Source: an uncultured Clostridia bacterium (GTDB lineage: Bacteria > Bacillota > Clostridia > Oscillospirales > Oscillospiraceae). Taken from it: a DNA stretch of 64,000 bases. This document shows, piece after piece, positions 17,479-25,619 of the stretch. The stretch covers positions 1 to 64,000 of the forward strand of contig CANSSG010000012.1 in the NCBI GenBank assembly GCA_947649615.1. Reading direction: 5' to 3'. Made by a program: the position numbers and the translations under genes. Position 1 is the first letter of the stretch. Every line of letters starts with the position of its first letter. The notes under the pieces are model-generated. The model was given only the letters and a program-made list of their open reading frames with translations, made no database searches and was not told the DNA's origin.

Positions 17479-18114
17479 TCATTCCTCCCCATACAAGAGG
17501 TCGAAGGTCTCATAGTGGTCCTCCGTATAGTAAATACGGCCATCGTCGGAGTATACGATGCGCTTCGCGCCCCGGCTGCTCTCGCCAATGGTATCTATAT
17601 CGCACTCGTGGTACCTGCCCTCAGGCAGAATGCCCTCCCGGTTGCCAAAGGTGTCGCCGCCAATGGCGCAGCCGGGGGCGACCTGCTCTACCGAGCCTCC
17701 GGTCCAGCCTAAGTCGCGGGCTTCGTTCTTCGTGATGTAATTGTCAGGCAAATGGCCGTACGTGTACAGATAGAGGGAGACGTCCCCCGCGCTGTTGTAG
17801 GTGCCGCCCTCGTCTAAGGCCGGCTCCTCCTCATAGGGAAGGTCCTCCCCAACGGCAGCGCCGGTGCCGTCAGATGGGGCTTCGTCTTCCGGGACTCCAG
17901 CGGGAGGGACTGTTTCTTCCGCGTCCGGGGCGGGCGGTTCTTCGCCCTCCGGCTCGCCGTCAATGAGGTACTCGTCTCCTCCGGTATAAATGCCTGTGGG
18001 ACCGTCTGCGCCGCCTATGACGCCTGCCTCCGGCAGGTCCGCGCAGCCTGTCAGGGCAATTGCAACGCTCAGCAGCAGGGCCGCCAGGGCGGCCAGCGTG
18101 TGGTTGGCTTTCAT
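17479..18114 (-). CDS. Lipoprotein-anchored barnase-type ribonuclease
   Basis: A 211-aa precursor. Residues 1-24 form a signal peptide ending in a lipobox (LTGC, C24), so the mature enzyme should be lipid-anchored on the outer face of the membrane. Residues 31-44 contain GGADGPTGIYTG. Residues 47-105 are an acidic Pro/Glu-rich linker. Residues 115-211 are a barnase domain, with LPDNYITKNEARDLGW, the GGDTFGNREG loop and the catalytic set E170, R181, R185 and H200 (barnase E73, R83, R87, H102). Known barnases are simply secreted; the membrane anchor and linker are unusual. A near-consensus promoter precedes it and barstar follows directly. Confidence 0.93.
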   Translation of the reverse strand: MKANHTLAALAALLLSVAIALTGCADLPEAGVIGGADGPTGIYTGGDEYLIDGEPEGEEPPAPDAEETVPPAGVPEDEAPSDGTGAAVGEDLPYEEEPALDEGGTYNSAGDVSLYLYTYGHLPDNYITKNEARDLGWTGGSVEQVAPGCAIGGDTFGNREGILPEGRYHECDIDTIGESSRGAKRIVYSDDGRIYYTEDHYETFDLLYGEE

Positions 18115-18146
18115 CTGTCTCTTTCTCCTTGGTTGGTTTGCTTTAT

Positions 18147-18174
18147 ATTATAAAACGCCTGGGGAAAATGTCAA
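18147..18174 (-). promoter_or_regulatory. Strong promoter of the barnase-barstar pair
   Basis: TTGACA (18169-18174), 16 bp and TATAAT (18147-18152) on the minus strand: both hexamers are full consensus. It sits about 30 bp upstream of the barnase start, with an AAGGAGA ribosome site in between. Confidence 0.8.
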
Positions 18175-18199
18175 GGTACAATTCTTTCCCTGCCCGGCG

Positions 18200-19057
18200 T
18201 CAGACGCCGGATTCCAGCTCCACCGCTTCCCGGGCCAGCGCCTCGGCATCCTCTACCAGTAGCAGTTCCGATGGCACCGCGCCGCCCGTGTAATCCCGGA
18301 GCGAGCCTGGGGATATGTGGTAGTGGTTCTTGAAATGCACGTAGAAGTTGTTGAGCTGGCTGTAGCCCACCATGCTGGCTACCACCGATATCTTCTCCTG
18401 GGTATTTTCAATCAGGCGGCGGGCTTGGATCATTCGGTAGGCCGTCAGGTACGCCGAGAACTTAATGCCGGCGTCTTGCAGAAAGATGCGGCCAATATAT
18501 TTGCTGCTCATGTTCAGCATCTCCGCGATACTGGTCAGGGACAGGCCCTTGCGGTAGTTGCTCTTTACAATCAGAATCATCTTGTTGGTAATGCGGGAGA
18601 GTTTGCCGTACTCCACTTGCAGCACCGGGTCTACGCCGCTTTGCAGCGCCCCCCGCTCCGGCAGTGTGCCGTGGAGGTCCTGAATCACCGCCCGTTCCAG
18701 GAAGGAGCGCAGTTCCTTGGCGTTGATGGGCTTGAGCAGATAGTCCCTGGCCCCCGCCCGCATGGAGCGCCGCACCCACTGGAAGTCCTCCCGGACGCCC
18801 ATCATGCAGAACACCGTTTCCAGCCCCGCTTCCCGCAAATGCCCCACCAGCTCGTCTCCCCGGCCGCCGCCCAGTTCCAAATCTATCAGCGCAATGTGGG
18901 GCTGGAAGTCCACTGCACGGCTGACCGCCAGCTCGTAAGAGTCCGCCGTCAAAATGCCGGCTACGTTGTACTGGGGCCAATCCAGCAGATATTGGATGGT
19001 TTCGCTTATGCTGGGGCTGGGATCGGCGATCATCAAACGGTACTTCGCGGTACTCAT
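18200..19057 (-). CDS. Response regulator with AraC-type DNA-binding domain
   Basis: About 285 aa. The N-terminal receiver (YRLMIADPSPSI, phospho-acceptor region ALIDLELGGGRGDEL, DYLLKPINAKEL) is followed from about residue 170 by a two-helix-turn-helix AraC domain. That domain contains SLTSIAEMLNMSSKYIGRIF and MVGYSQLNNFYVHFKNHY. This is the YesN type that usually pairs with a sensor kinase for sugar or stress signals, but no kinase is adjacent. The start is uncertain: ATG 19057 has GAGGAG directly against it, and a TTG at 19081 lies in a hairpin. The gene is divergent from the fructokinase and shares its promoter core. Confidence 0.9.
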   Translation of the reverse strand: MSTAKYRLMIADPSPSISETIQYLLDWPQYNVAGILTADSYELAVSRAVDFQPHIALIDLELGGGRGDELVGHLREAGLETVFCMMGVREDFQWVRRSMRAGARDYLLKPINAKELRSFLERAVIQDLHGTLPERGALQSGVDPVLQVEYGKLSRITNKMILIVKSNYRKGLSLTSIAEMLNMSSKYIGRIFLQDAGIKFSAYLTAYRMIQARRLIENTQEKISVVASMVGYSQLNNFYVHFKNHYHISPGSLRDYTGGAVPSELLLVEDAEALAREAVELESGV

Positions 19058-19076
19058 CTCCTCGGGCCTTACCCGC

Positions 19077-19113
19077 CGCAAGCGGCCCCATCCCGGAGGA
19101 GGGACCGCTTGCG
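19077..19113. repeat. Inverted repeat at the 5' end of the response-regulator gene
   Basis: CGCAAGCGG (19077-19085) and CCGCTTGCG (19105-19113) are perfect complements around a GC-rich centre, downstream of the minus-strand promoter. It could hide the ribosome site of the longer TTG start or serve as an operator. Confidence 0.5.
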
Positions 19114-19137
19114 CCGCATGGCTATTTGTTGTCTCAT

Positions 19138-19167
19138 ATTATCCTTCCCAGTCCCATGCGTTTGCAA
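19138..19167 (-). promoter_or_regulatory. Promoter of the response-regulator gene
   Basis: TTGCAA (19162-19167), 18 bp and GATAAT (19138-19143) on the minus strand. The -35 hexamer is self-complementary and is also used by the divergent promoter. Confidence 0.55.
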
Positions 19168-19190
19168 GTATCCTATAGATGGAATATAAT
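19162..19190 (+). promoter_or_regulatory. Promoter of the fructokinase gene
   Basis: TTGCAA (19162-19167), 17 bp and TATAAT (19185-19190) on the plus strand, giving a start near 19197 and a leader of about 125 nt. It shares its -35 hexamer with the opposite promoter. Confidence 0.65.
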
Positions 19191-19322
19191 ATAAATAGGA
19201 TGGAATCCCTCTTATTTATACCAGAATGTATCTTTCCGGCAATTGTCCTGCGGCCTTTCACATGCTACGTTATTCTTAGCGCAGTATCCCATGATGAGAG
19301 AGGAATAAAAGGAGTTGATACT

Positions 19323-20213
19323 ATGCCCCGTTTTGGCGCTCTGGAAGCCGGCGGCACTAAAATGGTATGCGCCGTCGGCGATGAGCAGGGACGAATACTG
19401 GAACGCATCAGTCTGCCCACCCGCACCCCGGAAAATACTATGCCGGAGATGCTGGCCTTCTTTCAGGATAAAGATCTGGCCGCCATCGGCATCGGATGCT
19501 TCGGCCCGGTGGACTTGGATCGGGCTTCCCCTACCTATGGCTCCATTTTATCCAGCCCTAAGCTGAGCTGGCGCAATTTCCCCATTCTTCAGCGGTTTGA
19601 GCAGGCCCTTGGCATCCCTGTGGGCATTGACACCGACGTAAACGCCGCCGCCCTGGGCGAAGCCGTCTGGGGCTGCACCAGGAACGTGCGGGACAGCATA
19701 TATATCACGGTTGGCACCGGCGTGGGGCTGGGCGTTATTATCGGCGGCAAACCCCACCATGGCATGATCCACCCCGAGGCCGGCCATATCTTCATGGACC
19801 GCCGCCCCGACGACCCCCTTGAGCAGGGCGTCTGCCCCTATCACGGCAACTGCCTGGAGGGGCTGGCCAGCGGGCCGGCCATTGAGCGGCGCTGGGGGCG
19901 GAAGGCCCAGGATTTGGCGGACTGCAACGCGGTGTGGGAGTTGGAGGCCTATTATATTGGCCAGGCAATCTGCGACTACATCATGATGATCTCTCCGGAG
20001 AAGATCATTCTGGGCGGCGGCGTCATGCACCAGCAGCAAATGCTGCCCCTGGTGCGCAAGGAGGTCCACCGCCAGCTGCACGGATACCTCCACGGCAAGG
20101 GCCTGGAAGACCTGGACAACTATATCGTGCCGGTCAGCCTGGGGGACAACCAGGGCGTGATGGGCGCGGTGAAGCTGGCCATGGACGCCTATGAGGAGCA
20201 GGCAGGGAAGTGA
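19323..20213 (+). CDS. ROK family fructokinase
   Basis: A 296-aa cytoplasmic sugar kinase. It has the ATP-binding loop ALEAGGTKMVCAVG, the catalytic Asp in DTDVNAAALGE (D105) and the ROK zinc site H155, C171, H174 and C177 spaced as in Bacillus fructokinases. Phosphorylation of fructose (or mannose) to the 6-phosphate is the likely reaction. The start at 19323 has AAAGGAG eight bases upstream. An in-frame extension to 19179 runs through the promoter and is not used. It is monocistronic, with a terminator following. No sugar transporter is adjacent. Confidence 0.92.
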   Translation: MPRFGALEAGGTKMVCAVGDEQGRILERISLPTRTPENTMPEMLAFFQDKDLAAIGIGCFGPVDLDRASPTYGSILSSPKLSWRNFPILQRFEQALGIPVGIDTDVNAAALGEAVWGCTRNVRDSIYITVGTGVGLGVIIGGKPHHGMIHPEAGHIFMDRRPDDPLEQGVCPYHGNCLEGLASGPAIERRWGRKAQDLADCNAVWELEAYYIGQAICDYIMMISPEKIILGGGVMHQQQMLPLVRKEVHRQLHGYLHGKGLEDLDNYIVPVSLGDNQGVMGAVKLAMDAYEEQAGK

Positions 20214-20243
20214 CATCCGCCCCGGAATAAAGCAATAGGGAAA

Positions 20244-20273
20244 CCCCCGCGCCGGACGCATCCGGCGCGGGGG
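20244..20273. terminator. Bidirectional terminator between fructokinase and Opp operon
   Basis: A perfect 13-bp stem (CCCCCGCGCCGGA and complement) with a CGCA loop lies between two convergent genes. Confidence 0.85.
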
Positions 20274-20277
20274 TAGT

Positions 20278-21549
20278 TTATTGGGTTTTTGTAGGGGCTA
20301 TGGTATAGCGGACTTCCTCGTCCTCATATAAATCAGTCAGCGCCACCCCGGCCTCTGTGGGATGTATGACGCCGTCTACAAAGTACAAGGTATAGACCCC
20401 TCCTGCCGCAAGCGGCGCAAGGGCCTCCGGGTGGAAGCTGCTGGATACATAGACCGGCAGCATCTCCAAGAGCACCTCGCCGCAGCCCTTGTCCCGGGCA
20501 TAGCAGGTGAGGTTGTGGACGGCGTTCCGGGCCAAGCCGTCGGCGGGGTCCGCGTAGGGCGTCCGAATCTCCCCCGTGCGCAGTTCGTAGAACCGGGTGT
20601 TGTCCATGGCGTTCATGGGATAGTCCCGAAGGCTGACGATGCTCATAGGGCCTTGGTAGTGCATCACCGCCGCGTCGTACACCGCCTGTCCCTGCCGGTC
20701 GTAGAGCTGAAGGGAATAATCCACCCCCCCCTGCTCCAAGTTCCGCACAAAACCGTCGAAGCTGGTGACGGCCCCCTTGCCGAAGCCTTGGGCGGTCAGT
20801 TCCTCCGCCAAATAGTCGGCAATAAAGGCATTGCGCATCCAGGCGAAGTCTATGAAACTCTCCACGCCTTCCTGTTGGGCAAAGGCGAGGTACTCTTCTG
20901 AAACCCGCAGGCATATCCGGTTCTCTCCCAACAACTCCACCTGGACCGATAAGGGGTCCTGGGCATAGGCCGCGTAGGCCGCGTACTCCTGTGCTATGGC
21001 GGGGTTGAGTTGGGGGTCGAAATCGTAAAGCTGGCTGTCGTCCTGACAGTAAAATATGCTGCTGTAGCGGTCATACACCGGGCCAAGGTATATGCTCCGG
21101 TTCCCGCTGCGCTCCACCGCCGCAAGGGCGTTATAGAGCGCCTTGTCCACCGTCAATTCCTGGTTAGGATGGCGGTTGATTGCGTACAGGTTGTTGACCC
21201 CTGGTATCTCCATCTGGTTGTGGAATACCTCAAAGGCCGTACGGCATAGCTGGGTGTATGCGATGGTCACCGCCTTATTCTCCGCCGTGGGCGACAGCTC
21301 GCCGCCGCCCAGGCGGTAGAGAAAGACGAATTCAGACGCGCAGGTGGGACCCGCGCTGGAGTTGGCCTCTACTGTGACCCACTCCGACTGGGGGGTAAAA
21401 AGCTGCATGAAGCTATACACCAGCAAGCCCGCGCCTAACAGCAGGAAAATCAGCATCAGCGCCAGCCGCCGTCCTACATGCTCATCATTCAGCTCAATTT
21501 TTTCCACCGGCCGGACGTTGGGCCGTTTGTCTCTGGCGGTGCGTCCCAA
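20278..21549 (-). CDS. Membrane-anchored protein with possible degenerate ApbE-like fold
   Basis: A 423-aa protein with an N-terminal cytoplasmic stretch, one membrane helix (about residues 29-50) and a large outside domain. The outside domain is not a family I can name with certainty. Its order of blocks resembles ApbE (FAD:protein FMN transferase): NLYAIN near SELSRLN of ApbE, then GPVYDRYSSIF, then DFAWMRNAFIADYLAEEL followed by GFGKGAVTSFDGFV where ApbE has its glycine-rich core. Key catalytic motifs look altered. It starts with a TTG two bases after the ATPase stop (GGTGG upstream), so it is the last gene of the Opp operon. Confidence 0.7.
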   Translation of the reverse strand: MGRTARDKRPNVRPVEKIELNDEHVGRRLALMLIFLLLGAGLLVYSFMQLFTPQSEWVTVEANSSAGPTCASEFVFLYRLGGGELSPTAENKAVTIAYTQLCRTAFEVFHNQMEIPGVNNLYAINRHPNQELTVDKALYNALAAVERSGNRSIYLGPVYDRYSSIFYCQDDSQLYDFDPQLNPAIAQEYAAYAAYAQDPLSVQVELLGENRICLRVSEEYLAFAQQEGVESFIDFAWMRNAFIADYLAEELTAQGFGKGAVTSFDGFVRNLEQGGVDYSLQLYDRQGQAVYDAAVMHYQGPMSIVSLRDYPMNAMDNTRFYELRTGEIRTPYADPADGLARNAVHNLTCYARDKGCGEVLLEMLPVYVSSSFHPEALAPLAAGGVYTLYFVDGVIHPTEAGVALTDLYEDEEVRYTIAPTKTQ

Positions 21550-21550
21550 A

Positions 21551-22861
21551 TCAGGCCACCACTCTCCATAGCAGCAGCAAGAAGATAGCCAGTATGGCGC
21601 CGATCAGGACAAATCCGGCAATCGCGCCCTTCCGGCACTGCTTGTAGTTGCGGGTATGCTTGAACTTCTTGAACAGGAGGGCGGCAATCAACCCCAGAAT
21701 GGGCAGCAGGAAGGAAATAATCATGTACCAAATGCTGCCTGTGTCGTGGGTGGGATGGATCAGGAAGTCTTCCACGGCGGCGCTGTCCGCCTCTGCCTCC
21801 TGGGTATGGGTATCCTCCGGGGTATTCTCGTCCCGGATGGTAATGGGCTTGGCGGGAATGCCCCGCTGGCGGATGGCCTTGTATTCCTCGATCTCCTTCT
21901 TGTTGCCGTAGATGTAGTGGTCGTAGCCAATGCACACAAATTCCGGCTTATCCTGGGAGTAGTCGTGGATGGAGGGGTCATAGGTGTACAGCACCTTGTT
22001 CTTCTCCAACTGTGGATCGGGGATGGGGATGGCGGAGATCAGGGAGTGGGTGTAGGGGTGGAGGGGGAAGTTGAACAGCTCTTCCGCCTCCGCTACCTCC
22101 ACGATCCGGCCCTTGTAAATAACGCCGATGCGGTCGGAAATGAAACGAACTACCGACAGGTCGTGGGCGATGAAGAGGTAGGTCAGGTTCTTTTCCTCCT
22201 GGAACTTCTTCATCAGGTTGAGCACCTGGGCGCGGATAGACACGTCCAGCGCGGAAATCGGCTCATCGGCTACCACCAGCTCCGGCTCCATGACCATGGC
22301 GCGGGCAATACCGATACGCTGGCGCTGGCCGCCGGAAAACTCGTGGGGATAACGGGTCAGATGCTCGGGCAGCAGGCCTACTTCCGCCACCATTTCCTCC
22401 ACCTTCCGCACGCGGTCGGCTTCGTTCTCAAAAAGGTGGAAGTTATAAAGGCCCTCAGAAATGATATAATCAACGGTGGCGCGTTCGTTCAGCGAGGCGG
22501 CGGGGTCCTGGAAAACCATCTGGATATTCCGGATGACCTCGCGGTCCAGGCTGTGGGGAATCTTACCGGAAATCCGGACGCCCTTGTACTGGATTTCGCC
22601 CCGGGCCAGGGGGTTGACGCGGATAACCGCCCGGCCTACGGTGGTCTTGCCGGAGCCGGATTCACCTACCAGGGAGAAGGTTTCCCCCTTGTAGATATCG
22701 AAAGACGCGTCTTGTACGGCGCGGACTGCGTCCTCGCCCTTGCCGAAGGTGATGTCTACGTTTTTCAGAGACAGCAGGATTTCCCTGCCGTTATCAGCAA
22801 TCGGCCCATGTTCCGGCAGATGGCCGGACCGGACCTGGTTTTCTTGCTTCAGTGTAGCCAC
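21551..22861 (-). CDS. Oligopeptide ABC transporter ATPase (OppF-like) with C-terminal membrane segments
   Basis: A 436-aa ATPase that powers peptide-type uptake. Walker [10 protein letters not shown], signature FSGGQRQR, Walker [12 protein letters not shown] and the switch HD are intact, as is the OppF-type [12 protein letters not shown]. After residue 330, where OppF proteins usually end with a Cys-rich motif, the protein continues with an acidic linker and two hydrophobic helices (about 377-397 and 412-433). The nucleotide-binding protein is therefore predicted to be membrane-anchored. It follows the OppD-like gene after 16 nt. Confidence 0.92.
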   Translation of the reverse strand: MATLKQENQVRSGHLPEHGPIADNGREILLSLKNVDITFGKGEDAVRAVQDASFDIYKGETFSLVGESGSGKTTVGRAVIRVNPLARGEIQYKGVRISGKIPHSLDREVIRNIQMVFQDPAASLNERATVDYIISEGLYNFHLFENEADRVRKVEEMVAEVGLLPEHLTRYPHEFSGGQRQRIGIARAMVMEPELVVADEPISALDVSIRAQVLNLMKKFQEEKNLTYLFIAHDLSVVRFISDRIGVIYKGRIVEVAEAEELFNFPLHPYTHSLISAIPIPDPQLEKNKVLYTYDPSIHDYSQDKPEFVCIGYDHYIYGNKKEIEEYKAIRQRGIPAKPITIRDENTPEDTHTQEAEADSAAVEDFLIHPTHDTGSIWYMIISFLLPILGLIAALLFKKFKHTRNYKQCRKGAIAGFVLIGAILAIFLLLLWRVVA

Positions 22862-22877
22862 GTTATTCTCCTCCCCC

Positions 22878-24629
22878 CTAAATATTGAACGCGCGGATCA
22901 GCTTTTCGTGGATGTCCTGGATGCCCTCCGGCTTCTCGATCTTGGGGGCGTTGGGGTCCAGCAGCCAGGTCTTGGCGTAGTGGGTATCCGTCACCCGGAA
23001 CATCGGCGGCTCCATGAGGGTGTCGATCTTCAGGCAGTACGGATTCCGGGGGGCGAAGGAGTCGCCCACAATATGGTTATAGAGACTGGGGGGCGTACCG
23101 GTGATGGAATAGAGTTTGGTGTTCTTCTGGGCAAGCTGGGGCAGGGAACTAAGCAGCGCCCAGGTGTAGGGATGGCGGGGATCGTAGAATACTTCCTCCA
23201 CCTTACCCAACTCAATTACCTGGCCGGCATAAAGCACGGCTACACGGTCCGCCACATTGGCCACCACGCCCAAGTCATGGGTAATGAATACGATGGTATA
23301 ATTGAATTCCTTTTGCAGGTCCTTGATAAGCTGCAAAATCTGGGCCTGGATGGTCACGTCCAGCGCGGTGGTAGGCTCGTCGCAGATCAGGATTTTGGGC
23401 TGGCAGGACAAGGCGATAGCGATAACAATGCGCTGGCGCATACCGCCAGAGTACTGGAAGGGATAGTCGTCAAAACGGGCCTCCGCCTTGGGAATGCCCA
23501 CCTTCCGCATCAACTCCAAGGCGCGGCGGCGGGCTTCCGCTTCGCTGCAATCCTGGTGCTTGAGGATGATGGAGGTGATCTGCTTGCCGATGGTGATAAT
23601 GGGGTTCAGGCTGGTCATGGGATCCTGGAACACGGTGGCAATGCGCCGGCCGCGGATCTGGCTCCAGTCCTTGGCGTACTTCACCTTTGCCAGGTTCAGC
23701 ACACATTCGCCGTGGAGGGACTCCGCCGTCTCGTCCACGTACTTGACCCGGAAGGTCACCTCATCAAAGATAGCGTTCAATTGGGCGTCATTGCTCAGGT
23801 CCACGCCAAGCTGCATGGCCTTTTCCAAAGCCTTTTCCAGCTTTTGAATCATCTGCACCCGCTGGCGGTAGCTGTAGCGGCCTACGGAGAGGTAGACCTC
23901 CTTGGCCAGGATCTCATTGCGCCGCAGGGTGGCAGGGGAAACCTTCCCCTGGATTTCCTTGTCATAGGCGGCCTTCAAGGCGGCAGACTGCTCGGCGTAG
24001 CGCTTGTTAAAAGCGGCGTCGTTGGCAGCGTGGGCCTTGCGGTCCTGGATAAGCTGCTCTTCCTTTTTCTTTAAGGCCTTGATCTGCTCGTCGTAGTCAT
24101 TGATCAGACGGTCGGCTTCCTTGATCTTATCCTTCTCCTTGCTGCGGTCATAGGTCTGCTTGAGGTTAAAGGCGTCTGTGCGCTTGCCCACCAGCTCCTT
24201 GTGTTCCGCTTCCATCGCGGCCTTTTCCTCGTCGGAAAGGCTGCTCTTTTCCCGCTTCTCACTCTCCAGCGCCAGAATCTTCTGGTAGGTGGCCGCGCCA
24301 AGTTCCAGCTTGGACGCTTCATTGAGTTTGGCAAGGGTGCGGGCAATCAGCTTGTGGGCGGCGGGGGTGAGCTTTACATGCGTCTCAGTCAGTTCGTCAT
24401 CGTTGAAAATGATGCTGCCCTGGCTGACAAAGCCGTTGGAGTCCAGCATGCCGGCGAAGGTCTTGGTAAACACCGATTTGCCGGAACCGGATTCGCCGAC
24501 GATGGCGATGGATTCGTTTTCATAAATATCCAGGGAGATGCCCCGGATTGCGGTGAGTATTCTGCCGCGAACCTTGAATTTTACCCAGAGGTCCTTGACC
24601 GACAGCAATACTTTCTTTTCTTCTGCCAT
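22878..24629 (-). CDS. Oligopeptide ABC transporter ATPase (OppD-like) with large coiled-coil insertion
   Basis: A 583-aa ATPase; OppD proteins are usually about 330-350 aa. Walker A (GESGSGKS, residues 45-52), Q335 of the Q-loop ([10 protein letters not shown]), the YSGGMRQR signature, Walker [12 protein letters not shown] and the switch region THDLGVVA are present. Between Walker A and the Q-loop lie about 230 extra residues (roughly 85-325), highly charged and rich in Lys, Glu and Ala, with coiled-coil character. Both flanks remain collinear with OppD. It sits between permease and OppF genes in one operon. Confidence 0.92.
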   Translation of the reverse strand: MAEEKKVLLSVKDLWVKFKVRGRILTAIRGISLDIYENESIAIVGESGSGKSVFTKTFAGMLDSNGFVSQGSIIFNDDELTETHVKLTPAAHKLIARTLAKLNEASKLELGAATYQKILALESEKREKSSLSDEEKAAMEAEHKELVGKRTDAFNLKQTYDRSKEKDKIKEADRLINDYDEQIKALKKKEEQLIQDRKAHAANDAAFNKRYAEQSAALKAAYDKEIQGKVSPATLRRNEILAKEVYLSVGRYSYRQRVQMIQKLEKALEKAMQLGVDLSNDAQLNAIFDEVTFRVKYVDETAESLHGECVLNLAKVKYAKDWSQIRGRRIATVFQDPMTSLNPIITIGKQITSIILKHQDCSEAEARRRALELMRKVGIPKAEARFDDYPFQYSGGMRQRIVIAIALSCQPKILICDEPTTALDVTIQAQILQLIKDLQKEFNYTIVFITHDLGVVANVADRVAVLYAGQVIELGKVEEVFYDPRHPYTWALLSSLPQLAQKNTKLYSITGTPPSLYNHIVGDSFAPRNPYCLKIDTLMEPPMFRVTDTHYAKTWLLDPNAPKIEKPEGIQDIHEKLIRAFNI

Positions 24630-24641
24630 GGCTCTCCCCCC

Positions 24642-25619
24642 TTACATGTGTGTTCTCGGATCGGACGCGTCGCCCAGGTTTTGGCCCACTACATACAGCA
24701 CGACCGTGATGATCGCGGATACGGCTACCGGGCTCCAGAACTCAAAGCCCCAGCCCGGCGTTACCATGGCGGCTTCCGCTTCGTAGATCAAACGGCCCAA
24801 GCTCATCTCGCTCATGCCGATACCAATGAACGCCAGGAACACTTCGCTGGAAATATAGGACGGGATTTCCGTGGCGGCCATGGTCACAATGATACTGGTC
24901 ATAAAGGGCAGGATGTTCCGCATGGCGATTTTCACTGTGGATGTACCCAAGCACCGGGAGGCCATGTTATACTCCCGGTCACGGATGATCACCACCTGCA
25001 CACGGATGGCATAGGCAATGAAAATCCAGCCCGTGATGGTCAGGGCAAACACCATGGTCCAGAAACCGCCGCCCAGAATCATCATCAAAACAGAAATCAA
25101 GAGGATGTTCGGCACGTTGCCCACGATCTGGTAGACCGCCGTCATTACCATGTCCACCTTCTTGGAAAAGCCCCAGATGGCGCCTACCACTACGCCCACC
25201 GTCATGTTGATGGCAGCGCAGATGAAGGCAAGGGAGATGGAAATGCCCGCGCCATTCCAGACCGCGTCAAAGGTGGAGTTGCCCGACGCGCCGGTACCCA
25301 GAATGTATTTAATGGAGAAACCAAACTTTTCAATCGCCGCACTAGGCCCCAGGTGCCGCGCACCCTCGTGGAGGAGCTGGCCGAAGCGGTCATATTCCGT
25401 AAATACAGGGTACAAATAGGCAAACAGAATGACAACCGCCAGCAGCAGCAGAATCACAATGTTCAACTTGTTGCGGAAGAACACGCGGAACACGCTGCTC
25501 CAATAAGAATACCGGGGCGCGGTGATCTTTTCAGAGTCCAGGTCATTGTGCTCTTGCTTGGAGAACAGCTCGGCCGTGCTCAGGCCCAATTTACTGTAAT
25601 CATATTCCATACTGGTCAC
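24642..25619 (-). CDS. Oligopeptide ABC transporter permease (OppC-like)
   Basis: A 325-aa permease with an N-terminal cytoplasmic tail, a first membrane helix (LNIVILLLLAVVILFAYLY) and five more helices in the BPD_transp_1 domain. The coupling helix region is REYNMASRCLGTSTVKI. The start overlaps the OppB stop by 4 nt. It pairs with the OppB-like protein to form the channel. Confidence 0.93.
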   Translation of the reverse strand: MTSMEYDYSKLGLSTAELFSKQEHNDLDSEKITAPRYSYWSSVFRVFFRNKLNIVILLLLAVVILFAYLYPVFTEYDRFGQLLHEGARHLGPSAAIEKFGFSIKYILGTGASGNSTFDAVWNGAGISISLAFICAAINMTVGVVVGAIWGFSKKVDMVMTAVYQIVGNVPNILLISVLMMILGGGFWTMVFALTITGWIFIAYAIRVQVVIIRDREYNMASRCLGTSTVKIAMRNILPFMTSIIVTMAATEIPSYISSEVFLAFIGIGMSEMSLGRLIYEAEAAMVTPGWGFEFWSPVAVSAIITVVLYVVGQNLGDASDPRTHM

